DNA from: Pachypanchax playfairii
Taxonomy: Eukaryota; Chordata; Actinopteri; Cyprinodontiformes; Aplocheilidae
NCBI GenBank assembly: GCA_006937955.1
Contig: SSNP01000020.1
Location: 540,072 to 604,071, forward strand
Direction of reading: 5' to 3'
DNA length: 64,000 nucleotides
This document shows positions 24,801 to 37,396 of this stretch, piece by piece; within the stretch, counting starts at the first letter, position 1; each line of letters begins with the position of its first letter. Under the pieces are notes generated by a model. It had not been told where the DNA came from. It saw only the letters and a program-made list of their open reading frames with translations, and ran no database searches. The position numbers and the translations under genes are program-made.

Positions 24801-27800
24801 TTCTCAGTGACTGTATTTTAAAGCACAACAAAATGTCAATGTTTCCAATCAAAATCTTAAAACATGCCCATCCTCTTGACATTTATGAGGTTAGTGTGTT
24901 GGCATCGGTACGTAAACATTTTAATAAGTTATAATACATTAATCTTTGATCGGCTGCTCTTTGGGCCAGTTCTGTCAACATCGTATAAATATGGCATTAT
25001 GTAACGTTCAAGCCTCTTGAGTTTATTCGTTAAAACCATGTGACATTTGAAATCACATGATTATATCTGCCCTGAAATCATCATTTTGTGCCTTCAAATA
25101 CCCTTCAGAAGATCTGTTGCTCTTTTTTCAGTTGCAGGAAAATAATGACTGAAATACTGATTATAATCATTTTACATCTCAGTTTGTGTCATAAAGAATT
25201 TCAGGTGTTTTGACTGAAAGAAAGTAAAAAGTCCCCCTAATGTCTTAAAGCAGAGCTGCAAGCTTGTAGCAGCTAAATGCCACAAACCTAAACCGGCCCA
25301 CTCTGTGTACGGTATGAAGTGCCACAAGCTAATTAGAAATCCCCTGAGGATTGACTGGTTTAACTATGTCAGACCAAATACAACGTGGGAATTTTGCCAG
25401 GATGCAGGGATCACCTGATGTACCTGCTGCACCTTTGAAGGGACAAAATCTGAACGATTAATAAAGATATGGATCTGGTTTGGTGCTGGACAGTCGCTGT
25501 GACTTACCAGCTCTATATTGATGTCTGTATTTGTGTGTTGGAAACAACAAGCCTTTCTGATCAATCTAATATACAGCTAAAAATAAGCAGCTACTAAAAA
25601 AAAAGACATTAACTGGTCTTGTGTCAGAATAGAAGTAGAAGCACAGCTCTTCAGAGATTGTTTTCATGCACTGTATCCAACCTACTGGGACGTCCCTTCA
25701 GTCTCCTCAAGACCGCAGGTGTATAAAATCAAGCTTGTAGACATGCAGACTGCTTTTCCAAACATTTGAGAAAGAACATGTCGCTCTCAGGAGCATGCTG
25801 ACTCTGTGAGACAATGCTCTCTGTGAAGTAAGTCCATCTTTTTCTTTACCTGCTTTTTCCTGTTCAGGGTCTCGGAGGGGCTGGTGTCAGTCTCCAGCAG
25901 TAACTGGGCAAGAGGCCAGATTAAACCCTGGACAGGTCACCAGTCCATCATAGGACTAGAGACAACATCTACTCACTCACACCTAGGGACTATTAACCTA
26001 ATACACATGTTTTTGAGTTGTGGGAGGGAACTGGAGCATCTGGAGAACATCCAAACCCCATCCTTCAAGGCCCCAGCTGACTTTCAAACCCAAAACCTTC
26101 TTGCTGCAAGGCAACAGTTCAACAGACTGTGACACCTTGCAGCTATGTGATGAATCCATTTGTAAAATTAACTCATTACTAAATTTTGCAGGGTCAAGTG
26201 TTGATGGTATAATAAAGTGGAACAACATGAAGTCTTAGGCAGTATAAACTCACAGAGCGGGTTAGAACATGCTGAGGAGCACAGTGAGCAGAACTCAGCA
26301 ACCTTCAGCAGAACTCAGTAGCTACAGACCTTCAAACTTCATGTGGCCTTCAGATTATCTGAAGAACTTCATGGAATGAGTTTCTGTGGCTGAACAGCTG
26401 AATCCAAGCTTCACATCACAAGGTGCAAATCACCAGGTGCAGCTGTGTAAAACACTACTGGACTCTGGAGCTGTGGAAACAAGCTCTCTGGAACCACAAA
26501 TCATGTTTCTCTGTCTGGCACTCTGATAAATGAGTCTGGGTTTGGTGACTGTCTGACTGCTCCGTGCCAGGTGTAAAGTTTGGTAGAAGGAGGATTATGG
26601 TATGGGGTTGTTTTCCAGGGATTTGCTCCAACTTTGTGGGAACTTCAGAAACGAACCCTCATTGTTCCATCATGGCTGCACACCACAGTACAAAACAGGT
26701 CCATAAAGACCTGGATGTCTGGTGTGGAGGAACTGGACTGGCATGCACAGAGTTCTGACCTTCATGTCCCTCATCAGTGTCTGATCTCACAAATGTTCTA
26801 GAAGATGAAGTGAAAAACTCCCGTAAAGTCTTAAAGCTGGTGGAAAACCTTCCAGAGGAGCTGTTACAGCTGCAGAGGGTCGACTCCATGTTGAACCCAA
26901 CCAGTTAAGAAGGAGATGCCATTGAAGATCATGTGCATGTAAAGACAGACGTCCCAATGCTTTAAAAACATAAAATACAAAACACTTTTTTTCATTCAGT
27001 TTTAAAGTCTTTTTGTGAGTTTTTATTATAGTGTCTGATATTGTGCATGAGTTGGAATTTCACCCGTTAAACTTCATGAATCAATATTACATAAAAAGCA
27101 GCTGTGTGAATACTCATGCGTGAAGAAAACCACATGGCAGGTAGTTATTTTCAGTCCTGAAGCAGTATTTTAACTTTCACTTTATACTTTCATTAACCAA
27201 ATGAAAAAAAAACAGTGACACTGAAGCAGACATGGCTGTATGAGATGAAGAAGAGTGTAAGAAGTTCAATCCCCCCTGGCAGCATGTGGCGCTGCACCTC
27301 TGATCCTGAGCCTTGGCTGCACTAGCACAGTTTTAATTTGAGTATTAATTAGTTTGTGCTAAATCCTGAAAAGATTCCCAGGTATTCACTCCTAACCATT
27401 AGCACAGTTTCCTCCACTGCTGCAGAAATCAGTTCGGTTCAGTTCTACATGAGAGGGTAATTAGTTAAGCCAAGTAATTTACAGTAAAACACCTGATTCC
27501 AGGCTGCTTAGTGAGGACAGTCTTCTGTCATGGTGGAGGCACGAGAGATTCCTCCTGGATTATTCTTTGATTGTCGTTGGGCCACTTGGAAGAAGGTTCA
27601 ATGCTAATCCCTCCTGCAGCATTAGGTGCAGTGTTAAGGTTTATTGTGTTGGTTAAATGGCTGTTTGCCTTGTTTTCTGGATCAGAGTCGAATGTTTTCA
27701 AGCCCTTGAGTTTAATTATTTTTTGCTGTTTAAATCTAAAATGGCTGAAAGGTTCTTCCTGCTCCCGTTAGATTTTAGGAGAGAACCTGAGTTTGGGATT

Positions 27801-30800
27801 AGATGAAGCTCCGTCCAGGTGTGAGAAGACTTCTGCAGAGGAGGAGGAGTCGTGGCTGCGTGTGACATGCCCACTGGGCCTTAACCAAACCCCCTCCCAT
27901 CCGGAGGGACCCACAGCGGAGCGGCACCTGCAGTTTCTGGTGAGACAATCCAATGTTGTATCCACTTACCATATTTAAAAGGAATCTGGATTCAGGACAT
28001 AGAAAGTTTAAATGACAGTATGAAAAGCAGGTTTCATGAAGACACAACCGCTCATGCAGACAGTTAATTTTATGTGGAAAAGAAAAGATTCATTCTTTAA
28101 TTCTCATCTATGCTCTGCCTCCACTTTAAGTTTTGTTTGTGTCAGTTTGACAAATAGATCAACGAACTGCAGCGCTCAAATATCACAATACTTCCTCAAC
28201 TTTATTAAAAGGTGTTTAAATTAAAACTGGGACCTGATGTTAATAGAATGTTGTTAATTAATAGGTTTGGTAAATGTTAAACATTTCGTATTGATCCATT
28301 TCTACATAATCATTTATATGTAGTCTTCAGGTTCTTATCAAAGTTTCATATGTGAGGGCTTTAAGAAAAAACCTGATGGAAGGAAGTTGTTGTCATACTG
28401 CTCAGAAGAGAGGCGGGTTTACACCTGATATGCTGTTGTAAACAAAGGACTCATACTTTAATATTATTGTCATCCGATCCTGGTGTCCTGGACTCATATT
28501 GAAGTTTAGCACTAGTTGGTTTAATTTCTACTATATGAGTTTCTTGTGACTGTGATTTTCCTGGTTAATGTTCAGATAGCATGTTGGTGGGTTCAAATCT
28601 TTTCTTCTTTTTGATGACACTCCGTCTTAATGACTAGAAAAGCCCGATACAAATACAGGACATTTGCCATTCTCCACATCTCAGAATACAGATATCTGCT
28701 AGTAACTCCTCCAGATTTTTATGCCCCTCGTGTCTCTTGTGTATAGCATTTGACCTCATGGCTTGTTTTTAATTTACCATTCAGTCAGTTGTGAGAAGTT
28801 AATTATCCTCAGATGTGATTTTCATAATGAATTCCAGTGGCTGGCAAGTGTAAAAGTTATAAAAACATGTGGGAAAACAAGCTAATTCCTGTTTGTATAG
28901 ACTGTATGTTTTAAAGCAGACTCAAGGTAGTCGGCATCATGAATACATAGATTTAATACACAGTGTTCACGTTAATCCAGTGACCGTAACTAATCACCTC
29001 AGGAAGAAATGTTTCTCGCAATATCTTTATTTTAACAGAGCAGTTTAGCGCCACAGTCATGATGGGACTCTACTACAGCCTCATTTGATACACATTATTC
29101 TGACCTTCAAAGCTCCAACCGATGCACAATCTATCAAATCGGACCACAGATTGCAGTTTAATTATCTTTATTGTCTTGCTGTGTCACCACTGGTGAGAGT
29201 ATAGTGTCTCTCCCAGTCAGCTGCTGGTGGTCATGAATTAGCCTGTCTGCTCTGCAGCTTCCCTGTACACTGTCCCCGTGTTAATGCTTTATTCAGGTCC
29301 AGTGTTCATGCTGAAATAAGCTGATTTCTCCTATGCTTCTCCTGCATGTAAGCTGCATTTAGAATAATTAGAGGACGCTAAGCTTTATAATACCTCAGCG
29401 GTGGTGTGTCAGAGGTAATATGGAAACAAGAGTCAATGTATTCTGTTATGTGTGAGTAGAAGTATTTGTACTTTGCATAACAGATCCATTGTATTACAAT
29501 GTTTTGTACAGGCCTTAAATCTTTGTCATTAATTAGGAACGTGAGCTGAGCAAGAAGAGAAAAGAATGTGAAAATCTTGAGCATGAAGTAAAGAAGCGTC
29601 AGAAGAGATGTCTGGATTTAGTAAGCAAACAGTTTCTTTCTTTTTATGCAAACAATGTTTGTATATTGACAACATGAATCTGAGTTTCTGTGTTTTTAAC
29701 AGGAGAGCCAGCTTGAGGATGAGCGAAGCCAAAATGAGCAACTAAAGGAGGAGGCAGAACTCCTCAGGAGGAAGGCACAGCTGCTCGACCAGGTCAGTAT
29801 CTCCCAACCCTCTGACATGCTACTCAATGTCACACTTTTAGCTTTTACAATCATAATATTTTTTAAGCCAGCTTAAAGTGTCTCTGCATGCTCAGATCTC
29901 AGTAAAACATTTAGAAGCATTATAACTTTGTCTAAGGAAACATGGTGCAGATTTTTGTGTTTGACACTTATAAGGAATCAAGCAACACAAATTTGCACCA
30001 TGTTTTGTTAAAGTTAAAATGCTTTGAAATGTTTTATTGAGACCAGAGTGTTCCTAACTTTAAAGCAGCAATCCAGAGTTTCTTCTCAGAGGGCATCTCT
30101 GAGGTGAAAAAAATGTGTTGCACCTTTAAGTTCCACCCCTCTGTCCATAGCCAGCGTCTGCTCTCATTCGTACATGCACGCCACCTTTGTTACAATGGAC
30201 ACTTCATGGGTAAGTTATGTTTATGCAATTTGTAAGTTTATTTGTTTGTTTATTTATTTTGGTTTCACATGTCTTTGCAGCCTTGTAAACAACTCGTAAA
30301 CGCCGCCCGTGGATATTTGCGCGTGCACGCTCGGTTGATTGACAGGTGTACTATGCAGATGTAGAACGCTATTGGCTAATGCTGGGTGGTGCTTAGTGAA
30401 AATTAAATGCAACCCTATGGAACAGTCGGGGGCTTTGAGAGAGGGAAAAAAAGACATTTTTCCACTTTTATGGAACTTCAAAAAATCCTACATAACTCCT
30501 GAAAAGGGTAAAACTCTGGATTGCTGCTCTAATGCTGCATGGTGTGACAGAAGGATCCAGTCAGTAAAACCTCCTGTTGTCTCTCAGACTCAGGCTGAGA
30601 ATGAAGAGCTGAGGGAAGATCTCTCTGAAGTGACCTCTCAACACAATTCAGTTCTCAAGGAGAACCAGAGACTTTGTGCCAAACTGGAGAACCTAGAGCA
30701 GGTCCTTAAGGTACTGTAGGGGTCAGATGCTTCTTGTGCTAATTACTTTATTAAATGCTGCACCAACTACTTGTTTATGTTCTGGACAGCATATGCGAGA

Positions 30801-33800
30801 GGTCGCCGAGCGAAGGCAGCAGCTGGAACTGGAGCATGAGCAGGCACTGGCTATCCTTAAGTTCAAACAGGATGAAATCAAACGATTACAGCGGGTAAGA
30901 ACCACAATCCACTGAACACTTTGCATGTCTGTCAACGTATTATTTGTTCTTGTCTATAAGGTGCTCTGAGTATAATACAGACAGATAGGTTGGTTTGTCC
31001 AGCAGGAGGCAACCTTTGGGCACCAGCAATGTGTCAGCAGAGCTGGATCTGATGTTTGTCTGCACATAAATGATCATCATTCTAATGGCTTTTTAATGTC
31101 TTTTTAATATAAAATTAGGCTCAGTTATTTGCCAAGAGGGAGCATGAAGGAGTGGTTCAGATGCTGGAGGTGAGTTTGTACGACACGACTGTGATGCCTC
31201 TACACCACAGAGAAACACGTTTTACTTTATAAATTCACACAAAACAGAGGAGTAGATACTGTTAAAGAAAACACTCTTCACCATTTCTCAGATTCTCGGT
31301 TTGATTGAGATGAGATGAATCCTGATACGACTCCCAGACACCAAGCAACAATAGTGTCAAACACTCACCACAAACATTTTTTTGGCCCGTTTTTGTTTTC
31401 TTATTTTACAACATTAGTTTCTCTGTTTTCACACACCTGGCACCTTATAATAAAGCAGCAGTAGATCTGAGAAACAGTTTTAACAGATGGCATCTGGAGC
31501 TACTCAAAGTGTGAGACAGTTAGTAAGAAATGAGTTCAGATGACAGTTAAAACCCCTTCCGTCCGATTGGCTGCTGATTTTAAATAATAAACAGCAACAA
31601 AAAGATCAAAAGCTCTGTAATGTCTTCAGAAAAATAAATCTCATTATGTGGACAAGTAAATATTTCTATCAGGGCATTTTGTAATTGGAGTTTGACCTTG
31701 AAGTCGTGTGTGTTTTATTTTAGGAGTTGACTCGGCTTGTGTTGCGGAGGGAGCTGGTAGAGTATAGTTGCTTCTGTGTAAAAACAGCTCACTTCCTTCC
31801 TCTTCATTTCTCTCACTTTGTGTCTCTTTTTAAACCTGAAGCATGTCAGGAGAATGTCTGCAGCGAGCCCGTTCAACACGCGGCTGCTCTCAGACTATTA
31901 AAAACAGCTGTTAGAAAGATAACCGGGATTGTGTTTCTAGTGATTCTGCCATCTGACTGGGACTCAAACTGCTGTTAGTCTTCACCAAATGACCCCCCCT
32001 CCCACATGCATGTATTTGTTTTTGTAAATCTGTGTGTCCTTTGTTCTATCTTCTTGCTAACCAGAGTACATTGGACTGCATGCAGGTACTTTTTGACATT
32101 CTTGAATTACAGATATTATCTTCGTGACACCTAACCCCCCCCCAGCTTTAAGACAGAAAACCTAAACCCCCAGCTGCCTTGATTTAATCCTTCCACACAT
32201 TTATTTTTGTACATGTTGCATGTAGAAATTCTAAGCCTGACAGTATTTGTGTAAAAGAGCGTTATGTTACCAAAGTATTTCTAAATTCAGGCCATTGACC
32301 TGAAGCCAGAAAACAGATCTGTGACACAGTTATCACTTCCAGCTACACTGAGAACTCTCATCACATTTAACACGTGTTGAACTTATTTCATGTGCACAGC
32401 AAATCAGATTGCTGTTTTTCTGGGGTTTTATTCCAGGTTTATAATATAATTCTGTCAGTATTGTAGATAATCACTGACTGTTTGGCTTTTTGTAGGTGAG
32501 CGCCAACAGGAAATGTTGTTCAGACAGTTTCACGCAGCGGCTTTTTGTCAGACCAGGCTGCTTGAAAACTCCCACCACAGCCGGAAGTGAAATCAGCCAC
32601 GTACAGAAACTTGAGTAGTGCTGTGCACCAGCATCTGCAAAGTTCTGAAAAAACAAGCTTGTTGTTTAGTGGCTTTGTTTTAGTGGGTGTGAGGCAGAGG
32701 CAACATGTAACATTCAGAATCTGTCAAAGGTTACCTGACAATTCATTTAGCTCCTGTTTCTCAACGTAACAGTAAAACAAACCCACTCTCCTTTTTACCT
32801 CTTTTCTCTCTGCTGATCCTGGAGTTGCTGTGTTTATAACTTATAACAAATTATTCAGTGACAGTTTGACTCTTCTGTCTTGCAAAAACCTTGCTTTAAG
32901 CTAAAATTTATCATTTTGATTTGAAGAAGTGTGGTTACTGTGTTGTCTTTTCAAAAATTGGTCTTTTTAATCAAAATTGTTCAGCATGGGTCAGATAATC
33001 TGTGAAATGTGTCATGTCAAGACTGTGGACATCCAAAAGAATAAAAGGTTTCTGCAGGACACTGACACTGATGAATACAGTTAGTCTTCTCTACTTCTAC
33101 AGGGTTTGCTCACTAGTATGACTGATTTAAAGGAAAATTCCACCCTTAAAAACAGCCGTTTCTCTGTTTATCCTTTATGTATTTGTAAAACCAGAGCAAA
33201 TAGAAGTTAAAGAACTCTGTTACGTATTATTTAACCATGTGGATTGACTGTATCTGGCAGTGTAGAAAGGTGGATTTTTCTAGTCAATCTTTTTTCTCTG
33301 TCTTTTATTTTCTGTATATTTGTTTGTCATGTTGCGATACAGTCAAAGGTACGAGAGCTGGAGGAGAAATGCAGGAGCCAGAGTGAACAATTCGGCCTGC
33401 TGTCCCAAGAGTTGGAGAAGTTTCGACTGCAGGCCTCGAAAGTGGACCTGGCCAGCTCTGGCCTCCTCAACAATCCCAGCCTGTCGGTTCTGACCAACGG
33501 GGTGGGGCTGACCACAGAGAGAGGTGAGCTGCTCGAAGATTTTACTGAAATTTACCAAACTTTATTTTCCATCTTTAGGGAAAACCAGGGAAAACAAAGC
33601 AAAACAAATCACTTTTGCTAAAATAAACAAAAAAGCATTCCTATGACATGTATTAGCAGAAAAGAAAAACATAAATAATCAAATATACAATGTTGCAAGC
33701 AGTGTATATACATATATGAATATCAGAGAAATGAAGTGAAAACCATGCCAGGCCAGAATCTCACTAGGCTGCAACAGTTAGTTGGAAACAAAGAAAAAAA

Positions 33801-34519
33801 CACTTGTTTTCTATTAAAATCACACTGGGTTGGCACATATGGCAGTTTTGCATATTCCAAAACTGTAAAGACATTTTGAAATTCATGTTAACGTTATGTA
33901 TATGTTATTTTCCCAACTGACTTCCAATATGATTTTCATTCAATTCCTTCTTGTCTTTTTTGCAAAATTGTTGTTATACCAAATGTTCACAGTTTGCCAA
34001 CCCTTCCCAGAATATTCTCACATTATTCTCATGGGAACTAAACTGAGGAGGGTTCCAGACACCCTCGACGACTTGGGGGCTTTTTGAGGGTATTAAATTA
34101 CCAGCAAATGTTTCAAGACATTTTGAAAACTCTCCCTAATGCCATTCACAATTTGTCTCAGTCACTACCCAGTGAGATTCAGGCTTTAGTGTTAGATTAT
34201 TTAAAAAAAGTAATTTACAAGATGTAGAATTCAATGCCAATAAAGGAATGATGTAAATGTAGTGCTTTCAAAGGCAGATGAGTCCAATTTTAAGGTGTCC
34301 TTTCAAGTTTTATTTATGATATTTATATGCTTTTAAATGGTAAGGAGATGAAATGATGTGGAAAGAAGTTGTAAATGTAGTTTGTGAATGTCAATGAAAT
34401 GTGTGTACTGTAATTGTGATAAGTATAGACAAGCCATTTTAAAGGTTAGATCAGATAAGTACAAGTCAGTTTCTGTGGCGTAATTATCAGTAATAGTTTC
34501 CTTACCTGTAGTTGAAGAC

Positions 34520-34570
<51 letters not shown>

Positions 34571-37333
34571 CGTTATATAAGTCCAGAGACAGTTGGTAAA
34601 TCTGTCATTATTTTATCAGCCAAACATCCAGGTCACCTGACTGATGACAAATTTAACAACAATTTCTTGTGAAAATGCGGACATCTACATCTGGACAGTG
34701 TAGCTTGTGTCCCTGGAATATAAACATTTTCAGTTTGTGTGTTAAAAATGGTTAAAAATCAGCTTTCTTCACTTCTTGGGGGGAAAGTTTTCTGCTGTAA
34801 GTTAGGAAACTATTACTGATAACTTGATGGTAACTGAGCCATGAATCCCAGCCTGTAATAAGAGCTTAAATCTTCTCCAAACCTTTCATCTGGCTGTATT
34901 CCACAGCTGTACCCATCTTCTTTCTCACACTCTTTATGTGTTGTAGACTGCTCTGGTGGTACTTTGGATTTGGTGTCTCTGGGTGAGATAGCCTTTTGGA
35001 GTCTTGAGGGAGGTGACCCTCTCTCCTGCCCTGAGGGTAATGTTCTGCTCGGTCTGCTCTCTGTTCCTGTTATTCATACTGTATGTTGGACTCTACCATA
35101 TAAGCACAGCATGTTCTGACCTGTCATCTCACCTCCACCCTCACTGTCCAACACTGAAACAGAGTCTGTACTTCTCATTACCACATGATGGGCGGCTGTG
35201 GTCTAATGGGGAGGGAGGTCGGGCTTTGACCGAGAGGTTGGTGGTTCGATCCTCGGTCATGTGTCAAAAGCCATGTGTCAAAGTATCCCTGGGAAAGATA
35301 CTGAAACCCCAAACCTGCCCCCTGGACGCCGTAACAAAAGCAGCCCTCTGTTCCCCAGGGATGGGTTAAATGCAGAGAACAAATTTCCCTTTTCCACAAA
35401 AGAGGGATCATAAATCCAAATCCGATGATGATGATGATGATAAGAATCAGCGCTCATGGGATGAAGCACAGAACGCCTGTGAACATGTTAAGCACCTTAA
35501 CAGTATTGGTGTGACACACGTTGACATGAGGTGGAGTCATCTCTGATCTCAGGCAGATGGAGACCAGATTTGTTTTCCCCTCCACCAATTTCATCAGGCA
35601 TGTTCAACCTTGAGTCTCCTGTACTGTCAAGTAGCGACCTCGCCCACCTGACAGGTCACGGACAGCCGGGTTAACCAGCAGCCTGGCTCAGCGGTTACAG
35701 AGGACATGTATTAATGTCTGCCTGTCTTTCCTGTTAGATGTGGCCGCAGCGCTGCGCCTGGGCTCCGCCCCTCATACTACAGGACTTTCCAGAGTGGAGC
35801 GCTCACCTGTCACCAAGCACCGAGAGCTGCCCACAATCAGCGTCAGCAAGTCTTCCTCCTCCAAATCGGAGACTGCACACCTCTCCCCAAAGTCTGACAC
35901 CCATCTCAGTCCACACAAATCTAGTCCAACGCACGAGGTATGTGTTCCCCGCTGCTGCCATGCCTCTAACACTGTCTGTCTTTTACACTGAAACTAAAGT
36001 GGTTTGTAAATTAACTGACCCTGAATAAACACTGCTGATTGTGATCATTGAAAGACCTCTACACTCTAACTCACTTGGTAACTCGTCATATTTAGTTTCC
36101 ACTGAATGTCTAGTTTACTCAGAGTTCAGACGTTTGCAGAACTTGGTATTGAACTTGTCTACATGTTTACTACTGTACACTTAAAGCTGCTTGTTTATCT
36201 TATGTTTTTTATCCCTGCTAAGCTGAAAGACTGCTCAGCTGATTAAAAGAGGATGACAGAATGATTTTTGACCAGTTATTTAACACAGTCTCAATTTTGG
36301 TATTTCTTGGTCACATAGAAATATAAATGTGGCCCTGAAACGAAACTTGTGTCTTACTTGATTAATTTTGAACCAAACATGCTGCAGCATTATTAGATGT
36401 GACAGAAAGTTCACTGGTATAAAGGTTAAAGGAAATTCTATTTTTGCTGATGTGTCATTTTTTGCAGTGCATCTTCCTTCTTTAACTGCACACAGACAGG
36501 CAGATAGCTCATCAAGATTTCTAAGACATCCATGCACAGTCACATTGTTTGTGTGGATTTAATGGATTAAAAACCCTCCTTAACCTGCTTGTCATGTGAT
36601 GCAAGTACAGACTCTAGCTGATTATGCAAGCACTTCCTTCACAGATGTACTTAAGATAAATATTTAGGATTTGCTGCACAGGCTTCTGTCACTGCACGTC
36701 TCAAAGGAGTCTGCGTCTGGTCTTTCATGTCACAAATGGTGGTGGTCTTTTCATCTCGTCACTCGTCAACACATAAAGCTCATATTTGGTGAGATAATCC
36801 ACTCAGCACTTTGGATTATGAAGGTTATACAGTAGTAGTTGTAGGTGATTATCCTACAGGGAGCTATAAATACACCATCTCTCTTATTGTACACGGTGTA
36901 AGAAACAAAAAAAAACTGCCACGTCACAATTTTTCACAACGTTACAGCGATTGATAGGAATACAGAAGTTGAGCTGAAATAAACAATCGCCACACCCCAC
37001 ACCCCACCCCAGTGGCTGGCTGCAATAAAAGTTTTAGGTCCCGCCCTTCTGTTGGAACAAATGGGACACTGTTTGTAGAATGTTCTTTTTATACAGAATT
37101 TTAGAATATATTAGGATTCTCCGCTGCAGGAAATCTTCTATGTTATACCCTCAAAGTTAAATTTGAGGTTATTAAATAGTTTAAAATGTTTCTGACTACT
37201 TCATATCAATCAATATGACATTTGTGTCCTGTGGAAACTTTTCCACATAAACCTGGATGGAACGGTGTGTATTTCTCTCCAATTATCTGTGTTTTCATGA
37301 GGTGTAATTATTATGAATAAGTCCCATGAATTG

Positions 37334-37396
<63 letters not shown>

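Larger units (their letters stand above)
20564..27771. other. tspoap1: Intron 6 of tspoap1 (7.2 kb)
   Basis: This intron holds Tc1-type debris (20.7-21.0 and 26.2-26.97 kb) and a dispersed repeat (25.86-26.14 kb). The rest, including 21.3-25.8 kb, is AT-rich with no reading frame or RNA that I can support. A tract of ten C lies at about 24011-24020. Confidence 0.55.

Noticed and set aside
27779..27784. Frame conflict at exon 7 when the nearest AG to the pyrimidine tract end is used
   Set aside because: Using the upstream AG at 27770-27771 restores phase 0 and yields ILGE, as in human, so no frameshift or extra exon is needed.
34525..34568. CRISPR-like or regulatory meaning of the TA tract and other simple repeats
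   Set aside because: These are ordinary microsatellites of a vertebrate genome without unique spacers.
35198..35270. tRNA gene suggested by A- and B-box-like motifs
   Set aside because: No full cloverleaf can be drawn, and the sequence continues into a SINE body and tail.
35004..35440. 121-residue plus-strand and 77-residue minus-strand frames
   Set aside because: They run across a tRNA-derived SINE and have no independent support.
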